Shown: positions 56,557 through 64,000 of the stretch, in pieces
Numbering within the stretch: position 1 is the first letter of the stretch
Layout: each line of letters starts with the position of its first letter
NCBI GenBank assembly: GCA_965223405.1
Contig: CBDCWO010000006.1
Location: forward strand, 558,001-622,000
Direction: 5' to 3'
DNA: 64,000 nucleotides
Source: CBDCWO01 sp965223405
Lineage (GTDB): Bacteria > Bacteroidota > Bacteroidia > Chitinophagales > Saprospiraceae
Notes under the pieces: generated by a model
What the model saw: the letters and a program-made list of their open reading frames with translations, nothing else
Database searches by the model: none
What the model was told of the DNA's origin: nothing
Translations under genes and position numbers: made by a program

Positions 56557-56890
56557 AAGGGGGACAAATTCGGTTTTCAAAGTTTAAATCTCCACTATGA
56601 TCATCGGCTTTTTCGAAATCAGAATCCGTATATAGAATTTTACTTGTAGGTTTTCATTACTAGTGCTATTTACTCCACTCGACCTCAATGGCAATCTCAA
56701 TTTCAATGGCAATCTCAATTATTCGTTCATTGCCTATTGTTTCCTAAACAAAAACAAAAAACGAATGTCATCCCGAAATTTGCTTGCAAATGTTCGGGAT
56801 CTCATTTTAGAGATAGCGATCCATTTGTAGGTTTTCATTGACATTGTCATTGCTATTGTCATTGCTATTGCTATTGATATTATTATTCCA
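56557..56890. repeat. Intergenic duplicated unit, copy 2
   Basis: A 334-bp direct duplicate of 56272-56542. The extra length comes from an 18-bp tandem duplication of TCAATGGCAATCTCAATT (near 56690-56725), a 43-bp palindromic insertion at 56767-56809, and two single-base indels. A third partial border (CCTCAAGGGGGAC) follows near 56912. Confidence 0.85.
56767..56809. repeat. Dispersed palindromic element (REP/MITE-like)
   Basis: A 43-bp insertion with fixed ends: GTCATCCCGAAATTTGC, a short loop, then GCAAATGTTCGGGATCTC. Other copies: 36667-36702 (reverse), 39059-39100 (reverse), 39617-39660 (reverse) and shorter ones at 38983-39003 and 39331-39393. The consensus is GTCATCC(C/T)GAAATTTGC...GCAAATNTTC(G/A)GGATCT. 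Confidence 0.75.
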
Positions 56891-57034
56891 CCCCCTGCTC
56901 CCTCAAGGGCCCTCAAGGGGGACAACCTGACTTTTATTGTTTTTGGCTAAGGGTTGTCATAGCTGTTCCGGATGATTTTCCTTATTTCAAATCCGGAATT
57001 TTGACGGACACTGTCCACAAACTACGCATTTAAT

Positions 57035-57400
57035 CTAATCCCAATCCGGCCAAAAAGCATCTTTGAAATGCTGAATTTTGACATCATGCCCTGCTTTCTG
57101 CAACACAGATATAATATCAAAACGAATCTCCCATTCGTACTCGATTTCTTCCATAAAAGATTGGGCTGCCTGCCAGATGTGATTTTGTTGTTGTTCAGTC
57201 ACAAATTCATCAGGAGGACCAAAGTAATCATCACTCCTGGTTTTTACTTCAAAAAAGACCAATACATTTCCCTCTTTAGCGATGATATCAATCTCGTGCC
57301 GGCTATAACGCCAGTTCTGAGCCAGTATTTGATAATTCAGGCCGATCAAGTGTTCAACCGCTAACTGTTCACCTATCTTCCCAAGTTCACTTTTTTTCAT
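57035..57400 (-). CDS. YraN/UPF0102 family endonuclease-like protein
   Basis: A 121-aa protein of UPF0102, which has a restriction-endonuclease-like fold. Visible family features are GEQLAVEHLIGLNYQILAQNWRY, EIDIIA and FFEVKTR, providing the Asp and Glu-x-Lys residues of a possible nuclease site. The biological role is unknown; a link to Holliday-junction or DNA processing has been suggested for the family. It is divergent from pgi. Confidence 0.93.
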   Translation of the reverse strand: MKKSELGKIGEQLAVEHLIGLNYQILAQNWRYSRHEIDIIAKEGNVLVFFEVKTRSDDYFGPPDEFVTEQQQNHIWQAAQSFMEEIEYEWEIRFDIISVLQKAGHDVKIQHFKDAFWPDWD

Positions 57401-57466
57401 AAAATAATAACCGAAATCTACTTCATTAAAATATCATAATTTCTTTACTTTACCCAAAATCATATT

Positions 57467-59095
57467 ATGCTTTCAAATATTAATCCGACTCAAACCTCTG
57501 CCTGGCAAGCCTTACTCCAACACCTCGAAACAATTAAAAATTATCAGATTAAAGATCTGTTCCTTCAAGATAAACAAAGGTTTTCCAAATTCCATCTACA
57601 ATTGGACGATCTCGTGTTCGACTATTCCAAAAACAAAATCACCAGCGAGACTGTCCGGCTTTTGTGTGACCTGGCTACAGAAACCCAATTATCATCAGGT
57701 ATTGAGCAGATGTTTACCGGTGATCCAATCAATGTTACTGAAAACAGAGCCGTTTTACATACAGCTTTGCGCAACCAATCCGGTCCAGTACTCGTCGACG
57801 GTAAAGATGTAATCCCCAAGGTCCAAGCAGTGCTTCATCAAATGAAGTCATTTTGTACAAAGATACACCAGGGTGTATGGAGAGGATATACGGGAAAATC
57901 GATAGAGCATGTTATAAACATTGGCATTGGAGGTTCTGACTTGGGATCTTATATGGTTACAGAAGCTCTGAAACCCTATTGGAAAGAAGGCATTCACGTA
58001 CATTTTGTTTCAAATGTAGATGGTGTGCAATTATATGAGGTACTGAAGAAACTGGATCCTGAAAGGAGTCTGTTTATTATTGCTTCGAAGACTTTTACCA
58101 CTCAAGAAACGATGACCAATGCTCAATCAGCCAGAGATTGGTTTTTACAAAACGGAGGAACAACAAACGATATAAAAAAACATTTTATCGCAGTTTCTAC
58201 AAATCAACCAGAGGTAGAAGCTTTCGGAATTGATCCTGAGAATATGTTCGTATTTTGGGATTGGGTTGGTGGTAGGTTTTCTGTATCATCAGCCATTGGC
58301 CTGTCGATAGCTCTTACCGTAGGTTTTGACCGCTTCCACGAGATGTTAGAAGGGATGGCCGCAGCCGATAACCATTTTCGAAATGCGGAATTTTCAAAAA
58401 ATATACCTGTGATGATGGGGTTATTGGGCATCTGGTATATTAATTTTTTTGGAGCTACTTCCCATGTAGTCCTACCTTACGATCAGTATTTACACCGGTT
58501 TCCGGCATTCTTGCAACAGTTGGATATGGAAAGTAATGGAAAGTCGGTAGATCGAAATGGCAATCCCATATCTTACCACACCGGGCCAATTCTGTGGGGA
58601 GAACCCGGAACCAATGGGCAACATGCTTTTTACCAATTGATCCACCAGGGTACGGCAATAGTGCCTGCCGACTTCATCGGAATTACTCAGAGTCAACACC
58701 CAATGGGAAATCACCCCGAATTGTTATATGCCAATTTCCTGGCACAAACTCAAGCCTTGATGAATGGCAGAACGGAAAAAGAAATTCTGACCGAAGACCC
58801 GGATACACCAAAGCAAACACTGCCCTTCAAAGTTTTTCATGGGGACCGGCCAAGCAATTCGATTGTAATAAAAAAACTTACCCCTTACAATTTGGGAATG
58901 CTAATTGCCCTCTATGAACATAAAATATTTGTACAGGGATTCATTTGGAACATTTATAGCTTTGATCAATTCGGGGTCGAATTAGGAAAAAAGTTAGCTC
59001 AAAAAATCATACCCTTACTGGCAGAGAAAACAAATGACAAATCATTAGATAGTTCTACATTTGCGCTACTAGAAATCTACAACCAATGGAGATAA
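57467..59095 (+). CDS. pgi: Glucose-6-phosphate isomerase
   Basis: Interconverts glucose 6-phosphate and fructose 6-phosphate in glycolysis and gluconeogenesis. A 542-aa protein with the phosphosugar-binding motifs VINIGIGGSDLGS, ASKTFTTQET and DWVGGRFSVSSAIG, plus the late signature GVELGKKLA. The N-terminal start MLSNINPTQTSAWQALLQH is typical. manA overlaps its last 10 bp, so the two are translated together; both control the hexose-6-phosphate pool. Confidence 0.96.
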   Translation: MLSNINPTQTSAWQALLQHLETIKNYQIKDLFLQDKQRFSKFHLQLDDLVFDYSKNKITSETVRLLCDLATETQLSSGIEQMFTGDPINVTENRAVLHTALRNQSGPVLVDGKDVIPKVQAVLHQMKSFCTKIHQGVWRGYTGKSIEHVINIGIGGSDLGSYMVTEALKPYWKEGIHVHFVSNVDGVQLYEVLKKLDPERSLFIIASKTFTTQETMTNAQSARDWFLQNGGTTNDIKKHFIAVSTNQPEVEAFGIDPENMFVFWDWVGGRFSVSSAIGLSIALTVGFDRFHEMLEGMAAADNHFRNAEFSKNIPVMMGLLGIWYINFFGATSHVVLPYDQYLHRFPAFLQQLDMESNGKSVDRNGNPISYHTGPILWGEPGTNGQHAFYQLIHQGTAIVPADFIGITQSQHPMGNHPELLYANFLAQTQALMNGRTEKEILTEDPDTPKQTLPFKVFHGDRPSNSIVIKKLTPYNLGMLIALYEHKIFVQGFIWNIYSFDQFGVELGKKLAQKIIPLLAEKTNDKSLDSSTFALLEIYNQWR

Positions 59096-60280
59096 ATCAA
59101 TCGAATATTCCCGGATTGTATAACCTAAAGCCTTCAATCCAGAATTATGCCTGGGGAGGATATGAGTTTTTAGCCGAACTGGACGGAATAGAAAACGAAG
59201 CACACCTTCCAATGGCCGAAAATTGGTATGGAGATCACCAGAAGGCTCCGGCTCAGATATTTTTCAAAGGGAATTGGGTTTCACTCGATCAATGTATTCA
59301 GCACAATCCTAAACACTTTTTAGGTGATTTAAGCCAAAATGAGGTGGGGCTTCCATTTTTGATTGAAGGTATTGGATGTGCGCTCCATGCTTTCAATTCA
59401 GGCTCATCCGAACCGAGAACAGGCCAGAATAGGATTTGCACAGGAGAACCAACGAAAAATACCACTTAACGATCCTAAAAGAACATTCAAAGATAAAAAC
59501 CATAAGCCGGAATTGATGGTCGCTCTCTCAGATTTTTGGCTATTACATGGTTTCAGATCATTTCAGCAAATAAAAAAGCTATTAAGAGAAAATCCAGCTT
59601 TCATCGGTTTAGATCAAGATCTAAACGAACTGACGATAAAAGCCCTGTATGAGAAAGTAATGACATTGGACTCTGAACAAAGAGATCTGAGACTGTCCCG
59701 ATTGTATCAACAATTGGCGGGATCTGCTCCCGATAAAGATCATCCCGATTTCTGGGCTCTGAGAGCGTTCGAAACCTATGGAAAGGATTTGGGAATCTTT
59801 TCTATTTATTTGCTCAATCTGGTTCGACTTCGACCTGGTCAAGCCATCTTTCAGGATGCGGGCATTCCACATGCGTATCTCGAAGGTCAAAACGTAGAGA
59901 TTATGGCCAACTCAGACAATGTATTCCGAGGTGGTTTGACTGGTAAGCATATTGACATCCCTTTATTGTTAGCTAGTTTGTGGTTCTCCGAAATTGATCC
60001 GGATATTCAAAAACCGAATGTCCAAAATCATCTTATTGAGTATAGAGTTCCGGTAAAAGACTTCACATTGCAACAATATTCCGGCAGGTTTAGCGAGGAT
60101 ATTTGTTTCGATACCCCGGTTATACTCCTCTGTATGCAAGGTCCCATCAAATGTTACTCGGAAGACATCCAAACGATATTTACCAAAGGTTCGGCATTTT
60201 ATCTAATACCAAATATCGGTGTTCGTATAATTGCTACTGAAGAATGTTCACTATTTGTGGCGAGTTATAAAAAAGAATAA
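59086..60280 (+). pseudogene. manA: Class I mannose-6-phosphate isomerase, frameshifted
   Basis: The N-terminal part (59086-59361; LKPSIQNYAWGGYEFLAEL) and the C-terminal part (from 59363; LDVRSMLSIQAHPNREQA and KDKNHKPELMVAL) together make a full 397-aa class I PMI including the zinc-binding HPN and the NHKPE motif. They are separated by a single-base insertion near 59361-59362 after a T-run; removing the A at 59362 (or the G before it) restores the frame as LPFLLKVLDVRSM. No downstream programmed-frameshift signal was identified. It could be a genuine mutation or a sequencing error. The start overlaps pgi by 10 bp. Confidence 0.85.
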
Positions 60281-60411
60281 GAGGTCTATCTCCCTGCGAA
60301 TATACACAGCGAAGGTTGGAATTATACCAGTCAAATTCAACATATTTGGATTGTAATCGTTTTATTTTGTAGTTTAGATAAAAGAATCCATTTAGAAAAA
60401 CGGAATGTAAA

Positions 60412-60867
60412 ATGCAGATCAAACAGTTATTTTTAGCAGCACTACTTTTTGTCGTTTTCTTTGCCTGTAACAAAAATGAAGATCCGGTTCGGGAAGCAAC
60501 TATTTCCATAACAGCAGATGTAGATGGTATTTCATTCCAATCCATTAAGAAAGAAAAAATTGAATTCAACAACAATGTATTGATTGTAGAAGGTTCGGAT
60601 TGGGTTAATAACCACGTATACATAAAGATAGAGGACATTTCCGACACTGGCGATTTCAATATAAAGTCATCGGGAGAAGCTTCGTTTGTATTTGCTGATG
60701 ATATTGAAACGGAGTACTCCACGTCCACCCCTCTCGGCTCCGGGATTATTACAGTAAATGAACTATCTGACTCAAAAATTAGCGGAACTTTCTCTTATAT
60801 GGCAAGCCTGGACGGTTCTCAACGTCAAGTTGAAGTCTCTCAAGGGAAATTTAGTGCGGAATACTAA
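60412..60867 (+). CDS. Small lipoprotein of unknown function (DUF6252-like)
   Basis: A 151-aa lipoprotein with signal peptide and lipobox (FFAC, residue 19). The rest is predicted beta-rich: repeated Thr/Ser/Gly strands (ITADVDGISFQSIKKEK, GSGIITVNEL, ISGTFSYMA) resemble the DUF6252 beta-sandwich found in Bacteroidota lipoproteins, an assignment made by pattern only. It is independent of manA. The 3' side leads into a hairpin (GTAGAAA/TTTCTAC, 60869-60909) and then mobile-element-like DNA. Confidence 0.7.
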   Translation: MQIKQLFLAALLFVVFFACNKNEDPVREATISITADVDGISFQSIKKEKIEFNNNVLIVEGSDWVNNHVYIKIEDISDTGDFNIKSSGEASFVFADDIETEYSTSTPLGSGIITVNELSDSKISGTFSYMASLDGSQRQVEVSQGKFSAEY

Positions 60868-60956
60868 GGTAGAAATCAGAAGCGAGAAGTCAGAGATCAG
60901 ACTTTCTACTATCTACTATTAAAACTAAATTTGATTCAATAAATTTTAACACTAGT

Positions 60957-61117
60957 GAGTCCACTCTGAAAACTGTCAATTTTCATAAGATGAATTATTT
61001 TGGATGAGATTTTTATTTTTTGAGATTCGTTGATGCCTGAGTATCAGCTAATTGAAAAAAATGAAAATATCGCCAAAAGAATCATTTTTGGATTTGCAGA
61101 GTTTTCGGAGTAGACTC
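60957..61117. mobile_element. MITE-like element with ends related to the IS1182-type IS
   Basis: A 161-bp AT-rich segment with terminal inverted repeats: left GAGTCCACTCTGAAAACT and right (read inward) GAGTCTACTCCGAAAACTC. The right end differs from the IS left end at 30218 (GAGTTTACTCCGAAAACTC) at one of 19 positions. Flanks are ACTAGT and CCTAGA, a degenerate direct repeat (shared CTAG). It carries no coding sequence, as expected for a non-autonomous derivative moved by the IS transposase. Confidence 0.75.
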
Positions 61118-61500
61118 CCTAGAGCATTAGAAATTAAGTAATTACAGGGTATAACGTTTAAGGTTGCCCATTGGTCTGCGAAATTTATTTCGCAGTATCG
61201 AAGAAACCAAATAAACCTTCCGCATGCAAGCTGACTTGGTTTACCATTGGGCTCAAAACCGTAGATATTCGAACCTGGGATATACTTTAACCAATCTGGG
61301 AAATTCCAAATAGAATGTATGCTATGCAGACCCTGGGATCAAGATGATTACATAGACAGCTTTCGTGTCGAGCTATCCATTGAGTAGTATCGTTGCAGAA
61401 AAATCCCTAGTGCTTCAAGAATTAAGTTTCTAGAGTATAAAACGAATTAGATTTTTTCCAAGATCAAGACGCAGGTTCTCGTTCATAGCCTTAGTTATCT

Positions 61501-61690
61501 CCTCGTCCGACGCCAAAGGCTTTGGCCGACGGCTGTCCGCCGTCGGCAGACGAGGTCGCCTTGCGCCTCCGCTAAAGCTACTGCGGCACGCGGATGGCGC
61601 TCGAAGTCCGCTGAGTAGCTTCGGCGCTCGCGGATGGACGATCCCGCCTGCCACGCAAAGCACAGCGCTGAGGCCGGCAGGGTTCTGTAA
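61501..61690. repeat. GC-rich multi-hairpin element
   Basis: A sharply GC-rich island. CCTCGTC (61501-61507) pairs with GACGAGG (61549-61555), enclosing two hairpins: GCCAAAG/CTTTGGC (61512-61526) and GCCGACGG/CCGTCGGC (61525-61547). To the right the word CGCGGATGG recurs (61579 and 61629). No coding potential is convincing. It looks like a mobile or repeated palindromic module foreign to the local base composition. Confidence 0.6.
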
Positions 61691-61747
61691 CGTAGAGATT
61701 GGAAAAAAGATCAAGTTTTAGACGCTGAGAATTTAGTTCTTGAAGCA

Positions 61748-63199
61748 TTAGGCCAGGATACCTTTTACCACTTCTCCAGCCACATCAGTTAATCGATATC
61801 GGCGGCCTAAATGCTTATAGATCAACCTTTCGTGATCCAATCCCATCAAATGCAGAATCGTGGCATGAAAATCATTTACATGTACGGGATTTTTAGTAAT
61901 GTTATACCCAAAATCATCCGTTTCTCCATAAACTACTCCAGGTTTTACACCTCCACCTGCCATCCAAATGGAATAACATCGCGGATGATGATCCCGGCCA
62001 TATACTTTGTCACCTAAAGGTCCTTGACAATAATTACTTCTTCCAAACTCCCCACCCCAGATCACTAAGGTTTCATCAAGAAGACCTCTTTGTTTCAAAT
62101 CCATGATTAATGCGGCAGAAGCTTGGTCTACATCCAGAGCCTGACGGGGCATTTCTCCGGCTAAATTATTGTGCTGATCCCAGCCCTGATGGTATAATTG
62201 AACAAAGCGCACACCAGCCTCTGATAATTTTCTCGCCAATAAACAATTCGCCGCATAAGTACCGGGAACCAGACTGTCCTGGCCGTACATACGAATAATA
62301 TGTTCAGGTTCTTTCTTAATATCTGTGATTTCCGGAACTTCTGTTTGCATCCGATAGGCCAATTCATACTGTTGAATCTTAGCCTTAATTTCAGGATCTT
62401 TAAACTCGTTGTAGTTGAGGTCATTGAGCTGAGCCAATTTATCCAACATATTCCTTCTACTCTCCCGATTGGTACCATCGGGATTATTTAGATATAATAC
62501 TGGTTCTTCACCACTCGAAAACTGTACTCCTTGATGGGTACTATCCAAAAACCCATTCGTCCACAATTTGGCATACACTCCTTGCCCATTACCTCTGCCC
62601 CTGGATAATAAAACACAAAATGCAGGTAAATTATCATTTTCAGATCCTAATCCATAACTCAACCAAGCACCAATGCTCGGACGATTTCCTACCTGAGCCC
62701 CGGTTTGCATAAAAGTTAAAGCAGGATCGTGGTTGATTGCTTCGGTGTGCATAGATTTTACAACACAAATATCATCAACAATATTCGAGATATGAGGAAA
62801 TAACTCACTTACCCAGGTTCCCGCATTACCGTATTGATCAAACTTAAAATAAGAGCCAACAAGAGGAAACTTTTCTTGATTAGATGTCATCCCTGTCAAT
62901 CTTTGTCCCATGCGGACGCTGGCAGGCAGGTCTTCACCCCTCATTTTATTAAGCAGTGGTTTGTAGTCAAAACTTTCCAACTGCGAAGGAGCCCCATTTT
63001 GAAATAAGTAAATTATTCGTTTTGCTTTGGGAGCAAAATGGGGTTTCCCAAGGACAGGATCCGTAAGTGCATTTTGAGCAAGTAAACCGGGATTGAGTAA
63101 TGATCCAAGCGCAATACTTCCAATTCCTGCACCCAACTTACCCAGGAAATGCCTTCGGTTAACGTTTAATTTGTATTCGAGAAATTCGTTATTTTTCAT
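61748..63199 (-). CDS. DUF1501 domain-containing protein
   Basis: A 483-aa sulfatase-like (alkaline-phosphatase-fold) protein of the DUF1501 family. It shows a Tat-like N-terminus (NRRHFLGKLGAG), then the family segments KAKRIIYLFQNGAPSQLESFDYKPLL, HDPALTFMQTG, RFVQLYHQGWDQHNN, VIWGGEFGRS and GRDHHPRCYSIWMAGGG. The DUF1501 role is unknown, but its close partner is a DUF1549/DUF1553 protein, here encoded 24 bp upstream. Such pairs are abundant in Planctomycetes and occur in Saprospiria-like Bacteroidota. Confidence 0.93.
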   Translation of the reverse strand: MKNNEFLEYKLNVNRRHFLGKLGAGIGSIALGSLLNPGLLAQNALTDPVLGKPHFAPKAKRIIYLFQNGAPSQLESFDYKPLLNKMRGEDLPASVRMGQRLTGMTSNQEKFPLVGSYFKFDQYGNAGTWVSELFPHISNIVDDICVVKSMHTEAINHDPALTFMQTGAQVGNRPSIGAWLSYGLGSENDNLPAFCVLLSRGRGNGQGVYAKLWTNGFLDSTHQGVQFSSGEEPVLYLNNPDGTNRESRRNMLDKLAQLNDLNYNEFKDPEIKAKIQQYELAYRMQTEVPEITDIKKEPEHIIRMYGQDSLVPGTYAANCLLARKLSEAGVRFVQLYHQGWDQHNNLAGEMPRQALDVDQASAALIMDLKQRGLLDETLVIWGGEFGRSNYCQGPLGDKVYGRDHHPRCYSIWMAGGGVKPGVVYGETDDFGYNITKNPVHVNDFHATILHLMGLDHERLIYKHLGRRYRLTDVAGEVVKGILA

Positions 63200-63223
63200 A
63201 TGATTTAATTCCAGTATTTGAGG

Positions 63224-64000
63224 TTAGGTTTTAGTAATGGCTTCTTCCAGGTTGTAAATGGCATGGATGGTCTGCATTAAAGCCGCAACTGCCGGTAGAT
63301 CGCTAATTTCTTTGCGAGGATATTCTCCATTCTCTAATAGCTCTTCTGCCGCTGTGGGTGATTTTCGATATTTTTCGAGCTCCTGTTCATACAACTCACT
63401 TAGGATGGAAAGTTCATCGGTTTTAACCTGTCGACACATAATCCGCTTAAAAGCAACTTGTATAGCTTCCTCTTTTTCGCGCTGCGCAGCGGTCAGGTTT
63501 TCGGCCATTACTCTGGAAGCTTCCAATACATGGGGATCATTCATCATCGCCAATGCTTGCAAAGGAGTGTTGGTAGACACTCTTTTTACTTCACACTGAT
63601 CCCGATTTGAAGCATCAAACATCAGCATTACCGGTGGAGGAGCTGTCCGTTTGATAAACTGATACATCCCTCGACGATAGAGTTTATCTCCTTCATCAGG
63701 TACATATTTTTGTAACAGTCCTCTGCCAGAAGTTGAAGATTCCCAGATACCTTTCGGCTGATAAGTCTTGACACTTTCTCCTCCAATATTATCATTTAAC
63801 AGGCCACTTGATGCCAACACATGGTCACGTACCATTTCTGCTGAAAAGCGCATGCGTGGCGATCGCGCCAAATATACATTTTCCGGATCTAAATCAAGCT
63901 TCTCAGCATTGACCTCAGCAGATTGGCGATAGGTCGCTGACATTACGATTTGCTTCACCAGGTGTTTAATATCCCAACCTTTTTCTCTAAAATCAACTGC
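63224..64000 (-). CDS. DUF1553 (PSD1-type) protein, partial at right edge
   Basis: The reading frame is open to the right edge, so its N-terminus lies outside the window. The visible 258 C-terminal residues match the DUF1553 domain: ATYRQSAEVN, ARSPRMRFSAEMVRD, WESSTSGRG, FDASNRDQCEVKR, STNTPLQALAMMNDP. In whole proteins an N-terminal cytochrome-c-like domain and DUF1549 usually precede this. It pairs with the DUF1501 gene 24 bp downstream; the pair is likely co-expressed and is thought to act in an extracytoplasmic degradative process. Confidence 0.9.
   Translation of the reverse strand, partial: AVDFREKGWDIKHLVKQIVMSATYRQSAEVNAEKLDLDPENVYLARSPRMRFSAEMVRDHVLASSGLLNDNIGGESVKTYQPKGIWESSTSGRGLLQKYVPDEGDKLYRRGMYQFIKRTAPPPVMLMFDASNRDQCEVKRVSTNTPLQALAMMNDPHVLEASRVMAENLTAAQREKEEAIQVAFKRIMCRQVKTDELSILSELYEQELEKYRKSPTAAEELLENGEYPRKEISDLPAVAALMQTIHAIYNLEEAITKT

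Larger units (their letters stand above)
55998..57034. other. Long gene-free region between rpmE and yraN
   Basis: About 1 kb with no credible gene. It holds the rpmE promoter at one end and the two-copy repeat block with microsatellite tracts in the middle. A short ORF (55980-56171) is on the opposite strand of rpmE and shows no coding character. Confidence 0.7.
60868..61747. other. Gene-free region with a MITE-like element and a GC-rich palindromic element
   Basis: About 880 bp containing no credible gene; an ORF at 61430-61714 overlaps GC-rich repeats and is rejected. Contents: heptamer-like repeats (60876-60900), the 161-bp MITE-like element (60957-61117), CGCAGACC-type words near 61172-61195 shared with the 39-kb repeat array, and the GC-rich element (61501-61690). 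Confidence 0.7.

Noticed and set aside
59340..59375. Programmed frameshift in manA
   Set aside because: No prfB-like or slippery-site plus structure arrangement is visible; a simple base insertion explains it better.
61430..61714. 94-codon ORF on the minus strand
   Set aside because: It lies across the GC-rich hairpin element; low-complexity Arg/Ser/Pro-rich translation with no domain.

Overview
The window is chromosomal DNA of an AT-rich member of the Bacteroidota. The evidence is a SusC/SusD outer-membrane pair, type IX secretion (T9SS) sorting domains of types A and B, a PorP/SprF-family protein, alt-type GlmU, type B ribosomal protein L31, and -7 promoter boxes of the form TAnnTTTG. The DUF1501 + DUF1553 pair at the right edge, together with the large T9SS adhesin-like protein, suggests a Saprospiria-like (Lewinella/Haliscomenobacter-type) lineage; this placement is inference. 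No rRNA, tRNA, CRISPR array, prophage or recognisable defence system was seen.

Layout. 1-8.4 kb: a Ca2+-type P-type ATPase (cut by the left edge), a DUF1015 protein, a decayed secreted-protein gene, an SDR + fumarylacetoacetase-family pair (probably acid-sugar catabolism), then folK overlapping a deoxynucleoside kinase, and a TfoX-domain protein. 8.6-13.3 kb: a small pectin-type saccharolytic locus (GH106-like lipoprotein, GH28 enzyme, unrecognised lipoprotein). 13.3-19.7 kb (minus strand): a membrane pentapeptide-repeat protein and a SprF-like/large T9SS substrate pair. 20-24.6 kb (minus): housekeeping obgE, adk, omega-amidase, rplY, prs. 24.8-27 kb: NfeD-like + flotillin operon. 27-30.2 kb (minus): rlmB-traB/gumN-gamma carbonic anhydrase-eamA operon. 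An IS1182-type insertion sequence with a 6-bp target duplication sits directly upstream of rlmB.

32-38.5 kb: a decayed membrane-protein gene, a secreted M36 metalloprotease with PA and T9SS domains, a truncated T9SS fragment and a DUF3179 lipoprotein. 38.5-39.9 kb is a gene-free array of repeats and palindromes. 39.9-46.4 kb: susD and susC, divergent from a LacI-family regulator, with a perfect 14-bp palindrome in between that is a good operator candidate. 46.6-57.4 kb: an M14 carboxypeptidase, metF, a CarboxypepD_reg-like protein, lon, a spermidine-synthase-like protein, alt-glmU, rpmE type B, and yraN, with a 1-kb duplicated repeat block before yraN. 57.5-60.3 kb: pgi and a frameshifted manA. 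60.9-61.7 kb holds a 161-bp MITE-like element with ends matching the IS, and a GC-rich multi-hairpin element. 61.7-64 kb: DUF1501 and DUF1553 genes, the latter cut by the right edge.

The most unusual content is non-coding: (i) a dispersed palindrome with a filled/empty-site pair inside a local duplication, (ii) the MITE related to the resident IS1182-type element, (iii) the LacI-type operator candidate, and (iv) a four-copy cluster of an 11-mer between lacI and the M14 gene. No clearly novel multi-gene system was found.
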